NCBI GenBank assembly: GCA_009746045.1 | Contig: RPFO01001548.1 | Coordinates: 1-27,500 of the forward strand | Direction of reading: 5' to 3' | From: Mesostigma viride | Taxonomy: Eukaryota > Streptophyta > Mesostigmatophyceae > Mesostigmatales > Mesostigmataceae | DNA length: 27,500 nucleotides | Shown: piece after piece, positions 19,420 through 27,500 of the stretch | How the letters are laid out: each line of letters starts with the position of its first letter | How positions within the stretch are numbered: position 1 is the stretch's first letter | Notes under the pieces: generated by a model | What the model was told of the DNA's origin: nothing | What the model saw: the letters and a program-made list of their open reading frames with translations, nothing else | Databases searched by the model: none | Program-made: the position numbers and the translations under genes

Positions 19420-21084
19420 AGCCCCAAGGTGATTGCTCCGGCTTTCCGCCCCAGCTCTTGGGCCGGGACGAGCGCCTCCAGGGGTTGGAGGTCCTCGGCG
19501 TTCCGGTTGGCGACCCCGCGTTTGTCATCGATGCTCTGCGGGCCGCCCTCGAGGCACGCACTGAGGTACTGCCCTTGATTGCGCGCCTTCATGATTCGCA
19601 GACCAAGGGTCTGCTTCTGTGGTTTTGCGCTCACCCTCGCGTCGTTCACTGGCTCCGGGGCGCTCTTCCGGCTCAGGTCCGGCTGGCCGCCGAGGGCCAC
19701 GACGAACGCATCCAGTCGGCCTTGGCGCAGCTGGTCCCGGGCCCCGACCTCCCGCCACATGCTATTCGCATTGCCTCCCTGCCTGCACGGATGGGTGGCT
19801 GCGGTCTGACTCGTGCCGCCCGGCTGGCCCCAGCAGCATTTTTGGGCTCCGTCGCTCAGTCGTGGGCGGAAAGCTGCCGGCTCCTGCCCCTTTTGGCAAC
19901 AGCAGCGCCTGACCTCCTGGACCCCAGCAGCCCTTTGCCCTTCGTCACCGCCATCCAGGAGGCCTATGCTGAGATCCAGCAGGCCTGTGCTCCCGTCCGT
20001 GCCGCTCAGGCGGTACAGCGCCACCTCCCTCGCGGCACTCCCTCGGTCGCCTCCGTTCAATCTCCCGCCGCATTCCCTGCTCGCGTCATCGATAAACACC
20101 AGAAAACCTACGCGGGTATTCTGCACACGGCTGATTGGATTGCTCTTTTCGCGGACCTCAACGCCCAGGGACGTGCGTGGCTGTTCTCGCTTTCCTTGCG
20201 GAGTGTGGGCTCGGCGTACCTTCGTGCTCTTCCCATGGCCCCCCCATTCGCCTTGGCTCCCAGCCACTACTCGGTGGCGCTCCGGCACCAGCTATTTGCC
20301 CCGCAGCCTCTTGTTCCGGCCGGGCGGCCTTGTGGTAGCTGTGGGCAGCCGCTGGATCCCACGGGGACTCACTACCTTGCCTGCATGGGGGGCCAACAGA
20401 ATCAGAATTGGTATTTGTATTTGCACACTGTCCTCCTGACGGTGGTGCTCGCCATGATTCGGTCGGTTTTCCCCCACGCGAACATCCGGTCCGAGGATGC
20501 GGATGGCGCTGCCTTCTATTCCCCCAACCACCGGCCTGACATCGTGGTGCTGGACTTTGAGGGGGGTGGCCGGCATCTGCTTATTGACGTTTCGGTGGCG
20601 CGGCCCTTGGCTCTTAGCCACGTGGCTGGGGCCTCCCTCACGGCAGGTTACACAGCGGACCGGGCGGAGCGGGCCAAGCTCCTGGCCTACGGCGACGTCG
20701 GGCACCATCGTGTGGTGCCCTTTGTCCTGGAGGAGTTTGGGGCCATGGGGCCCCTGACCTCCGCCTTCTTCAAGGAGTGTTGCCGGCTCCGGGAGGACCG
20801 GCTGGACCTGGAGGGCCAGCGGGCCCCATGGTCGGCGCGGACCTGGACGTCATATTGGCGTCAGCGCTTGTCGGTGGCGCTGACTCGGGCCATGGCTGAC
20901 ATCATGCTCCGCCGTACGCGGGCTGATTTTGCGGTGCAGCAGGGCTATTAGGTTCCTCCCGTTAGGCGTTTCCATTGGTCTTATCGTAGTATAGAGCTTT
21001 GACATGGCTCTGTATATAGGTTTATAGCTGGGCGTTTGTTTTGGTTTGAGTGATTTCACTCTGCTGTAAGTAATTATATTTTTA
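19420..21084 (+). mobile_element. 5'-truncated non-LTR retrotransposon with restriction-like endonuclease
   Basis: A 1,665-bp GC-rich insertion flanked by the 12-bp direct repeat ATATATACTCAT. It contains only the 3' part of the element ORF plus about 130 bp of 3' UTR, so it was truncated at the 5' end during target-primed reverse transcription, as is common for LINE-type elements. The 3' end is TAAGTAATTATATTTTTA rather than a long poly(A). It is inserted antisense to the host F-box gene. Length, TSD and gene content agree with a recent single insertion. Confidence 0.9.
19422..20951 (+). CDS. Retrotransposon protein C-terminus: RT thumb remnant, CCHC motif, PD-(D/E)XK endonuclease
   Basis: The open frame runs from the truncation point to a TAG at 20951. 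The first Met is at 19458, but the true start is missing. The N-terminal residues (GLEVLGVPVGDPAFV) resemble the region after the reverse-transcriptase catalytic core, which is itself absent. A C-x2-C-x9-H-x3-C zinc motif (CGSCGQPLDPTGTHYLAC) lies about residue 295. It is followed by a restriction-like endonuclease signature: RPDIVVLDF, then LLIDVSVARP about 12 residues later, then a Lys-containing segment and EEFGAMGP. This arrangement is typical of R2-like and Dualen/RandI-like non-LTR elements. The frame has no stop, but the copy cannot move by itself because the reverse transcriptase core is missing. Confidence 0.85.
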   Translation, partial: PQGDCSGFPPQLLGRDERLQGLEVLGVPVGDPAFVIDALRAALEARTEVLPLIARLHDSQTKGLLLWFCAHPRVVHWLRGALPAQVRLAAEGHDERIQSALAQLVPGPDLPPHAIRIASLPARMGGCGLTRAARLAPAAFLGSVAQSWAESCRLLPLLATAAPDLLDPSSPLPFVTAIQEAYAEIQQACAPVRAAQAVQRHLPRGTPSVASVQSPAAFPARVIDKHQKTYAGILHTADWIALFADLNAQGRAWLFSLSLRSVGSAYLRALPMAPPFALAPSHYSVALRHQLFAPQPLVPAGRPCGSCGQPLDPTGTHYLACMGGQQNQNWYLYLHTVLLTVVLAMIRSVFPHANIRSEDADGAAFYSPNHRPDIVVLDFEGGGRHLLIDVSVARPLALSHVAGASLTAGYTADRAERAKLLAYGDVGHHRVVPFVLEEFGAMGPLTSAFFKECCRLREDRLDLEGQRAPWSARTWTSYWRQRLSVALTRAMADIMLRRTRADFAVQQGY

Positions 21085-21096
21085 ATATATACTCAT
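21085..21096. repeat. Target-site duplication, right copy
   Basis: ATATATACTCAT, identical to 19408-19419, and part of the interrupted F-box reading frame. Confidence 0.9.
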
Positions 21097-21659
21097 TAGC
21101 AGCCAGCATCTCCATCTCCTTAGCCACCTTTTCCCTCTCCTCAACTTGCTGTTTTAAGTCCTCGTCTCTCTCGAGCTCGCTTACGTCAAAATCCATTTCT
21201 CCCCACATACACCTCTCGTCTCGAAAGTCACGGGACCAATCCTCCCAGTAACCCCGAACTGCAGTCATTCTGTCAAACGTCTCCAGACAGACCCTTCGGA
21301 ACGCCCCCCCCCTTTCCGCCAGCTGCTCCTTCCCTAGATACGCGTGAAATGGTCTAGTAGACCACAAATACGGCGTAAATGGCACTCGTGGCACTCTTCT
21401 GTCCGCCACCGAAACACAAAATACCCGCCATCGACAGCCAAGCCCAGCAACCGCAGCTTGCGCCTTCCGACTCACGCACTCAAAACGTGCCTGATCAATC
21501 AAGCCTAGGAAACTGGCAACATGCGTTACCACCTCCAGCGGCATATCCATCAGGTGAAGCACAGCCACCATCTCCGTCCTCTTGTTAGCTCCAACCTCGC
21601 AGGAGGCGCCCTTGTCCTCCGTCTGCCTCTTCTGTTTGCTCTTCCCTACTCCCATTCGC
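21085..21659 (-). pseudogene. F-box gene, 5' part, cut off by a retrotransposon
   Basis: The ATG at 21655 begins a protein with a basic N-terminus (KSKQKRQ). It then has an F-box-like motif, MPLEVVTHVASFLGLIDQAR followed by FECVSRKAQAAV, close to the LPxE...VxSFL...VCR pattern. F-box proteins normally link substrates to Skp1-Cullin ubiquitin ligases. The middle is charged and coiled-coil-like (ELERDEDLKQQVEEREKV). The frame runs into the retroelement at the NEY codons and stops at 21074. A GCAG/G acceptor lies just before (21660-21663), after a pyrimidine-rich tract, so ATG 21655 may be an internal Met of a gene with further 5' exons at 25120-25243. Without those, the pre-insertion protein would be 320 residues. 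Confidence 0.8.
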
Positions 21660-24600
21660 CTGCATACACACCAGGCAAAACAGTATTTTGAGGCATCCTA
21701 TTCACTACGAATTATTCGTGCCACAGGATACACATTTTTTTTAACACATCTTCATCTTTTTCTGGCCCTTAATGGGCAGAAAAATTGTTATAACCACCAC
21801 TAAGCTGCTTGAAAGACACATCCTGCCTTACTGCCACATGAAAAGAATAAAATGCACATGGTAATTTTTTTCCAATTCCAACGGCCGTTGGCTCACAACC
21901 CCCCTGTGGGAAGGGTGGATGCCTTACGAACCAGTCAAGCCCCATCTTTATGCTCAGCTAGTTTTTTTGGAGGCCTTTCTAGGAAGGCACATGGTAATAA
22001 CCTTCACTAAGCTGCATGAAAGACGCATCCTGCCTTACTGCCACCAAATGAAAAGAACGAAATGCACATGATAATGTTTTTCCAATTCCAACGGCCGTTG
22101 GCTCACAACCCCCCTGTGGGAAGGGTGGATGCCTTACGAACCATTCAACCACATCTTTATGGTCAGCTAGATTTTTGGAGGCCTTTCTTGGAAGGCACAT
22201 GGTAATAACCATCACTAAGCTGCATGAAAGACAGATCCTGCCTTACTGCCACCAAATGAAAGGAATGAAATGCACATGATAATGTTTTTCCAATTCCAAC
22301 GGCCGTTCGCTCACAACCCCCCTGTGGGAAGGGTGGATGCCTTACGAACCAGTGAAGCCCCATCTTTATGCTCAGCTCGATTTTTTGGAGGCCTTTCTAG
22401 GAGAAAAATGGTAAATAGCCACCACTAAGCTGCATAAAAGACACATCCTGCCTTACTGCCACCCAATGAAACGAATGAAATGCACATGGTAATGTTTTTC
22501 AAGTCTAACGGCCGTTGGCTCACAACCCCCCTGTGGGAAGGGTGGATGCCTTACGAACCATTCAACCACATCTTTATGCTCAGCTAGATTTTTGGAGGCC
22601 TTTCTAGGAAGGCACATGGTAATAACCATCACTAAGCTGCATGAAAGACGCATCCTGCCTTATTGCCACCCAATGAAACGAATGAAATGCACATGATAAT
22701 GTTTTTCCAATTCCAACGGCCGTTGGCTCACAACCCCCCTATGGGAAGGGTGGATGCCTTACGAACCATTCAACCACATCTTTATGCTCAGCTAGATTTT
22801 TGGAGGCCTTTCTTGGAAGGCACATGGTAATAACCTTCACTAAGCTGCATGAAAGACGCATCCTGCCTTACTGCCACCAAATGAAAAGAATCAAATGCAC
22901 ATGATAATGTTTTTCCAATTCCAACGGCCGTTGGCTCACAACCCCCCTGTGGGAAGGGTGGATGCCTTACGAACCATTCAACCACATCTTTATGCTCAGC
23001 TAGATTTTTGGAGGCCTTTCTTGGAAGGCACATGGTAATAACCTTCACTAAGCTGCATGAAAGACGCATCCTGCCTTACTGCCACCAAATGAAAAGAATC
23101 AAATGCACATGATAATGTTTTTCCAATTCCAACGGCCGTTGGCTCACAACCCCCCTGTGGGAAGGGTGGATGCCTTACGAACCATTCAACCACATCTTTA
23201 TGCTCAGCTAGATTTTTGGAGGCCTTTCTTGGAAGAAAAATGGTAAATAGCCACCACTAAGCTGCATGAAAGACACATCCTGCCTTATTGCCACCCAATG
23301 AAACGAATGAAATGCACATGATAATGTTTTTCCAATTCCAACGGCCGTTGGCTCACAACCCCCCTGTGGGAAGGGTGGATGCCTTACGAACCATTCAACC
23401 ACATCTTTATGCTCAGCTAGATTTTTGGAGGCCTTTCTTGGAAGGCACATGGTAATAACCTTCACTAAGCTGCATGAAAGACGCATCCTGCCTTACTGCC
23501 ACCAAATGAAAAGAATCAAATGCACATGATAATGTTTTTCCAATTCCAACGGCCGTTGGCTCACAACCCCCCTGTGGGAAGGGTGGATGCCTTACGAACC
23601 AGTCAAGCCCATCTTTATGGTCAGCTAGATTTTTTGGAGGCCTTTCATGGAGAAAAATGGTAATAGCCACCACTAAGCTGAATGAAAGATACATCCTGGC
23701 TGATTGCCAACCCACTCAAAGGAATGAAATGCACATGATAATGTTTTTCAAGTCCAACGGCCGTTGGCTCACAACCCCCCTATGGGAAGGGTGGAGGCCT
23801 TACGAACCAGTCAACCACATCTTTATGCTCAGCTAGTTTTTTTGGAGGCCTTTCTAGGAAGGCACATGGTAATAACCATCACTAAGCTGCATGAAAGACG
23901 CATCCTGCCTTATTGCCACCCAATGAAACGAATGAAATGCACATGATAATGTTTTTCCAATTCCAACGGCCGTTGGCTCACAACCCCCCTATGGGAAGGG
24001 TGGATGCCTTACGAACCATTCAACCACATCTTTATGCTCAGCTAGATTTTTGGAGGCCTTTCTTGGAAGGCACATGGTAATAACCTTCACTAAGCTGCAT
24101 GAAAGACGCATCCTGCCTTACTGCCACCAAATGAAAAGAATCAAATGCACATGATAATGTTTTTCCAATTCCAACGGCCGTTGGCTCACAACCCCCCTGT
24201 GGGAAGGGTGGATGCCTTACGAACCATTCAACCACATCTTTATGCTCAGCTAGATTTTTGGAGGCCTTTCTTGGAAGAAAAATGGTAAATAGCCACCACT
24301 AAGCTGCATGAAAGACACATCCTGCCTTATTGCCACCCAATGAAACGAATGAAATGCACATGATAATGTTTTTCCAATTCCAACGGCCGTTGGCTCACAA
24401 CCCCCCTGTGGGAAGGGTGGATGCCTTACGAACCATTCAACCACATCTTTATGCTCAGCTAGATTTTTGGAGGCCTTTCTTGGAAGGCACATGGTAATAA
24501 CCTTCACTAAGCTGCATGAAAGACGCATCCTGCCTTACTAGCTGCCACCAAATGAAAAGAATCAAATGCACATGATAATGTTTTTCCAATTCCAACGGCC

Positions 24601-25119
24601 GTTGGCTCACAACCCCCCTGTGGGAAGGGTGGATGCCTTACGAACCAGTCAAGCCCATCTTTATGCTCAGCTAGATTTTTTGGAGGCCTTTCATGGAGAA
24701 AAATGGTAATAGCCACCACTAAGCTGAATGAAAGATACATCCTGGCTGATTGCCAACCCACTCAAAGGAATGAAATGCACATGATAATGTTTTTCAAGTC
24801 TAGCGGCCGTTGGCTCACAACCCCCCTCTGGGAAGGGTGGATGCCTTACGAACCAGTCAAACCCATGTTTATGCTCAGCTAGATTTTTTGGAGGCCTTTC
24901 TTGGAAGAAAAATGGTAATAGCCACCACTAAGCTGCATGAAAGACACATCCTGGCTGCTTGCCACCCTATCAAACGAATAAAAAGCATATGATAATGTTT
25001 TTCCAATTCCAACGGCCGTTGGCTCACAACCCCCTTCGGGTAGAGGCCTTACGGACCAGTCAGAAATAGTGTCCACCAAGCTGTTCCCCCCACACCCACA
25101 GTTGTCCTTGTCCACATAC
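21660..25119 (-). other. Candidate 3.5-kb intron enclosing the 208-bp satellite
   Basis: On the minus strand the donor is GGAAAG/GTATGT at 25120/25119. The acceptor is TTTTGCCTGGTGTGTATGCAG at 21660. The upstream exon ends in phase 2 and the F-box exon begins with one base completing a codon, so the frame is continuous. The evidence is splice consensus and phase only. Confidence 0.35.
21780..25060. repeat. 208-bp satellite, about 15.5 monomers with higher-order structure
   Basis: Palindrome cores occur at 21881, 22091, 22299, 22508, 22716, 22924, 23132, 23341, 23549, 23757, 23966, 24174, 24383, 24595, 24803 (variant) and 25012, a period of 208-212 bp. Each monomer contains CCAACGGCCGTTGGCTCACA, CCCCCCTGTGGGAAGGGTGG, GGAGGCCTTTC and a variable AAGGCACATGG or AAGAAAAATGG block. 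The five-monomer block from about 22924 recurs from about 23966 with a 1,042-1,046-bp offset and the same order of subtypes, so it was duplicated as a higher-order unit. Short open frames inside the monomers (GWFVRHPPFPQGG-like on minus) repeat with the array and are not genes. Confidence 0.95.
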
Positions 25120-25172
25120 CTTTCCAGTACAGTTGTCCTCAGCTTCTCAGCAACGGGCGACTCCTCTCCTTG
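25120..25172 (-). CDS. Candidate small exon upstream of the satellite
   Basis: 17 codons plus two bases, from an acceptor AAGGCAG/CAA at 25173 to a donor GAAAG/GTATGT at 25119. It encodes a charged piece ending TTVLE. Its phase (2) fits the F-box exon at 21659. There is no other support, and it may be chance. Confidence 0.25.
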
Positions 25173-25204
25173 CTGCCTTGACAGATATCACATAAACAAA
25201 ACAC

Positions 25205-25243
25205 GATCACGAGAGCATCAGGATTGTTAGAGGTTTCCTCCAT
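25205..25243 (-). CDS. Candidate first exon with ATG
   Basis: ATG at 25243 followed by 13 codons (MEETSNNPDALVI) to a possible GT donor at 25204. It would join the next small exon in phase 0 across a 32-nt interval. Very speculative because the interval is so short. Confidence 0.15.
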
Positions 25244-25415
25244 CGCAAAACCGTAAGATACACACACCTCAAAAACCAACTTTCTTGTCCTCCCAAATAA
25301 CATATGTTTTTAAATGTAAAATAAATCACATTCATATTCTGTCACTTGATTTAACCACACAATTTTTCAGGTCCAACGCCCGTTGGCATTACGCCTCTTC
25401 CCGGTAAAAGAGTAT
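25244..25415. other. Short AT-rich interval with a mutated palindrome
   Basis: No gene is visible. CCAACGCCCGTTGG at 25373-25386 is the shared palindrome with one arm changed (GGCC to GCCC). Confidence 0.5.
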
Positions 25416-25626
25416 TTATTGCTCCAACCCCACAAAAAACTCGTTCCGGACCTGATCGAAGCGAAGAGCACTGCCAGGGATCGGAGTCGAGCCAGATTTG
25501 TGTGCGGAACATGATGGCTGGCCCACCTCACTCCCCAACATCAATGTGGACCTGGGTTCGAACCCTGTCAGTGCTATTCGCTTCGAACAGTTCCGGAACG
25601 AGTTTTTTGTGGGTGTGGAGAAATAA
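25416..25626. mobile_element. Long inverted repeat, possible foldback or MITE element
   Basis: The arms 25429-25479 and 25563-25613 are inverted copies, identical at 47 of 51 positions. Weaker pairing extends to about 64 bp per arm (25416-25479 with 25563-25626). The 83-bp centre contains the palindrome GGGTTCGAACCC. No coding capacity and no clear target-site duplication was found. It could be a non-autonomous transposon or a cruciform/hairpin-forming regulatory element. Confidence 0.7.
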
Positions 25627-26037
25627 TGTCGACATTTTCGGTGACTGTTCAGCCTAAAAAAATCACAAGCAGATGCGACGGCCCCTCCATTAAACAAATT
25701 ATCCACCACTGTTGCGCTACACTAGCAATGTTTGTCAAGGTCCAACGGCCGTTGGCATCAAATAAATCACAACCATTGGTCACTCCATTTAACAAAATAC
25801 CCACAACTTTTTAACCACACTAGAAATGTTTTTTGAGGTCCAACGGCCGTTGGAATCCAAAAAATGCCGAATTCATGTCAAATTTATATATATGTGACAG
25901 TTGACAGAATTAGAGATAATTAAATTATCAAACCCTCTTTTATTTGCCTTTAAATTATCAGCCTTACCCATCAGCAAAAATTGGCGAATTTCATTCAATA
26001 TTAGAATTCAAAATTTATTAATGAAATTTATGTTTCA
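25627..26037. other. Non-coding interval with two palindrome copies
   Basis: Perfect AACGGCCGTT cores lie at 25744-25753 and 25842-25851, each preceded by GTCC and followed by an A-rich stretch. The rest is AT-rich; it probably includes the 3' UTR of the gene ending at 26038. Confidence 0.5.
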
Positions 26038-26943
26038 TCATTCAACCTCTTCAGAATCCTCATCCAAACACAACATCATGTCCCCTTTCCACTTGTACAT
26101 ACTACTCTCGGCCAAATACAGCAAGCGTGCCTTCTTCCCCCCAAAAAACTTGAGATAATCCGGTGTGAAGATTGTTCCGCTGAGGACCTGCATAGCTAAC
26201 TCCACCAAAACGCTTGCCATATCCTCCTCCCTACACCTCCTCTCTAATAAGGCCTTCATGTCTGCGTTCTCATCAAATCCCATGATCAGAACTGCACATG
26301 CCATTCCTCCCCCCTCCAGAGGCAGCCCCTCCAAAAGCTTCACCCATTCTGCCTCCCTACGCGCTCTCCTCCCCGGAGGAAAAAAAATGTCCTCATCCGG
26401 GTCATAAGGAGTATCGCAGAACCAGAAAATGCTCCTTAACCCCCATAGTTCATAATTATCGTACAAGTCATCCATTTCCTTTCCCAATTGGCGTAAGCGA
26501 GCTGTCCACCCCCTCCAATTCCTCTCCAACACACGTCTCCTCTCAGCACGCTGGGACCTGAACAACCCTCCCATCGTCCTTGCTCGTGCATGTCCCTCTG
26601 GTGCTGGCTGGCGTCCTAACACCTCCTCAACTTCTTCACAATATACCTTAAAATACATTCCCCTTGTGACGAGTGTGTAGGGGGTGATATCAGCTCTTGC
26701 ACACTTTACTTGCCCGCCATACAATTCTCGGAAAAGAGACTCAGTTATCAATGTACGAGGACCATCCCCGAATGCGTCCACGAACCCAGAAATTAACTTA
26801 AAGCTGAATTGGGGTTCATACCTCCCCGACACCGCTTCCCTAGCCCCTCTACAAACTGCTTCAAAGCGGGCTACGTCGGGCGCCTCCATAAAAGCTGCGA
26901 CTTCGGTCCAAATTTCCCACGGCAGTGAGATATCCCCTTCCAT
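26038..26943 (-). CDS. F-box-like protein, intact, about 301 residues
   Basis: An uninterrupted frame to TGA 26038. The best start is the ATG at 26943 (MEGDISLPWEIW), just before the F-box. An in-frame ATG at 26985 also exists, but a TGTGCAG acceptor-like motif lies between the two. Residues 6-40 give an F-box-like motif (SLPWEIWTEVAAFMEAPDVA, then RFEAVCRGAREAV). The C-terminal part is helical with a WGLRSIFWF segment and an acidic end (CLDEDSEEVE). F-box proteins recruit substrates to SCF ubiquitin ligases; the substrate-binding part here is not a recognised LRR, Kelch or WD repeat. It is a paralogue of the gene interrupted at 19016-21659. Confidence 0.75.
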   Translation of the reverse strand: MEGDISLPWEIWTEVAAFMEAPDVARFEAVCRGAREAVSGRYEPQFSFKLISGFVDAFGDGPRTLITESLFRELYGGQVKCARADITPYTLVTRGMYFKVYCEEVEEVLGRQPAPEGHARARTMGGLFRSQRAERRRVLERNWRGWTARLRQLGKEMDDLYDNYELWGLRSIFWFCDTPYDPDEDIFFPPGRRARREAEWVKLLEGLPLEGGGMACAVLIMGFDENADMKALLERRCREEDMASVLVELAMQVLSGTIFTPDYLKFFGGKKARLLYLAESSMYKWKGDMMLCLDEDSEEVE

Positions 26944-27066
26944 TATCGGCCCCGACGTCAAACTTGTCCCCTCTGCACATAACATACATCGACGTCCATC
27001 CTTAAAAAAAAATGAGGTTTTGTCGGAAAGAAAATATGCAAACGTTAGGCGAGGTTTCCAATCCCT

Positions 27067-27076
27067 AACGGCCGTT
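27067..27076. promoter_or_regulatory. Palindrome copy upstream of the F-box gene
   Basis: CTAACGGCCGTTGG, about 124 nt upstream of the ATG at 26943; the core is intact and one outer base is changed. Confidence 0.35.
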
Positions 27077-27127
27077 GGGTCACTAATTGTTGTTTAACCC
27101 GCTACAGTCGCATGAGAGAAAACGAAA

Positions 27128-27263
27128 GTCAATTTTATTCCAATTTCAAAGTGAAAGGAGAATCCACTATTACACCATTTTACAACACAAATCAGGTCAA
27201 TTTTATTCCAATTTCAAAGTAAAAAGAGAATTCACCATTACACCATTTTACAACACAAATCAG
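27128..27263. repeat. 68-bp direct duplication, two copies
   Basis: Two near-identical copies of GTCAATTTTATTCCAATTTC through ACAACACAAATCAG, offset by 68 bp. AT-rich and non-coding, between the F-box gene and the partial gene at the window end. Confidence 0.9.
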
Positions 27264-27347
27264 GACTAAATACACAAATTTCAAATCCAAAATGCGTCCA
27301 GTTATCCAACCTCAAAAGCAAATTATTACTCTACATTTCCAGTTTTT

Positions 27348-27500
27348 CTATGAGGAAGAACCGTAGTAGAAGGTGAAGGAGAAGTCGACCTCAGAGAAGT
27401 CGACCTGAGTTCCATCCAGTATGGTCGTCCTGTTTACCCCCCTTATCACCCCTGCCAGCCCCTGTCTTGCTTGCCTCAGACGTTCGCATCTATCCTTATG
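27348..27500 (-). CDS. C-terminal fragment of a gene entering from beyond the window
   Basis: A minus-strand frame open from the window edge for 50 codons to a TAG at 27348-27350. The piece is Arg/Gln-rich at first (RLRQARQGLAGV) and then alternates hydrophobic and polar residues (DFSEVDFSFTFYYGSSS), as in beta-strands. GTCGACTTCTC is duplicated within it. Strand and position fit the head-to-tail series of small genes. Too short to assign. Confidence 0.45.
   Translation of the reverse strand, partial: HKDRCERLRQARQGLAGVIRGVNRTTILDGTQVDFSEVDFSFTFYYGSSS

Noticed and set aside
22000-25000. Repeated short minus-strand ORFs with a WFVRHPPFPQGG-like core
   Set aside because: They recur with the satellite period, drift in length with monomer indels and include the palindrome; they are by-products of the repeat.
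25467-25575. tRNA gene with a 7-bp acceptor stem
   Set aside because: The pairing is part of the much longer inverted repeat; the span is 109 nt and no D or anticodon arm fits.

Overview
The window looks like a nuclear chromosome segment of a eukaryotic alga. It has genes with GT-AG introns, satellite DNA, a non-LTR retrotransposon and a broken copy of a plastid-type rpoB gene. The rpoB fragment and the absence of bacterial operon structure suggest a green alga or an organism with a green-type plastid; the species cannot be named from sequence alone. Nearly all plausible genes lie on the minus strand. Most predicted proteins belong to no family I recognise. The exceptions are F-box, MYND-finger and small Cys/His zinc-motif proteins, plus the retroelement protein.

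Layout: (1) 1-878 is mostly AT-rich non-coding DNA. (2) 879-11949 (minus) can be read as one long gene of at least four exons. Its introns are filled with repeats: a 46-bp minisatellite (4141-4860), a second array of the same unit (6068-6648), and a 5-kb hexanucleotide tract (6649-11636) that is almost free of T on the plus strand. The six-frame ORFs across that tract are artefacts of a stop-free repeat. (3) 11950-13765 is non-coding, with a 79-bp tandem repeat and the plastid rpoB fragment. (4) 13766-18781 is a head-to-tail cluster of small minus-strand genes: three with paired Cys/His motifs, one acidic, one unknown and one MYND-finger. (5) 19016-21659 is an F-box gene split by a 5'-truncated retrotransposon with a 12-bp target duplication. 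(6) 21780-25060 is a 208-bp satellite. (7) 25416-25626 is a long inverted repeat. (8) 26038-26943 is an intact F-box-like gene. (9) 27348-27500 is the 3' end of another minus-strand gene.

The unifying feature is a 14-bp perfect palindrome, CCAACGGCCGTTGG. It sits in the 46-bp unit, in the unrelated 208-bp satellite, and as single copies 40-125 bp upstream of most of the small genes. I found no perfect copy in an exon, in the retrotransposon or in the rpoB fragment. Each half carries AACGG, the core of MYB/MSA binding sites, so the palindrome could be regulatory, but this is inference.

Several ORFs break by one base at runs of six or more identical bases. This could mean homopolymer errors in the assembly, pseudogenes or, less likely, programmed frameshifting. 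All exon models come from splice-site consensus and phase matching by eye and have no transcript support.
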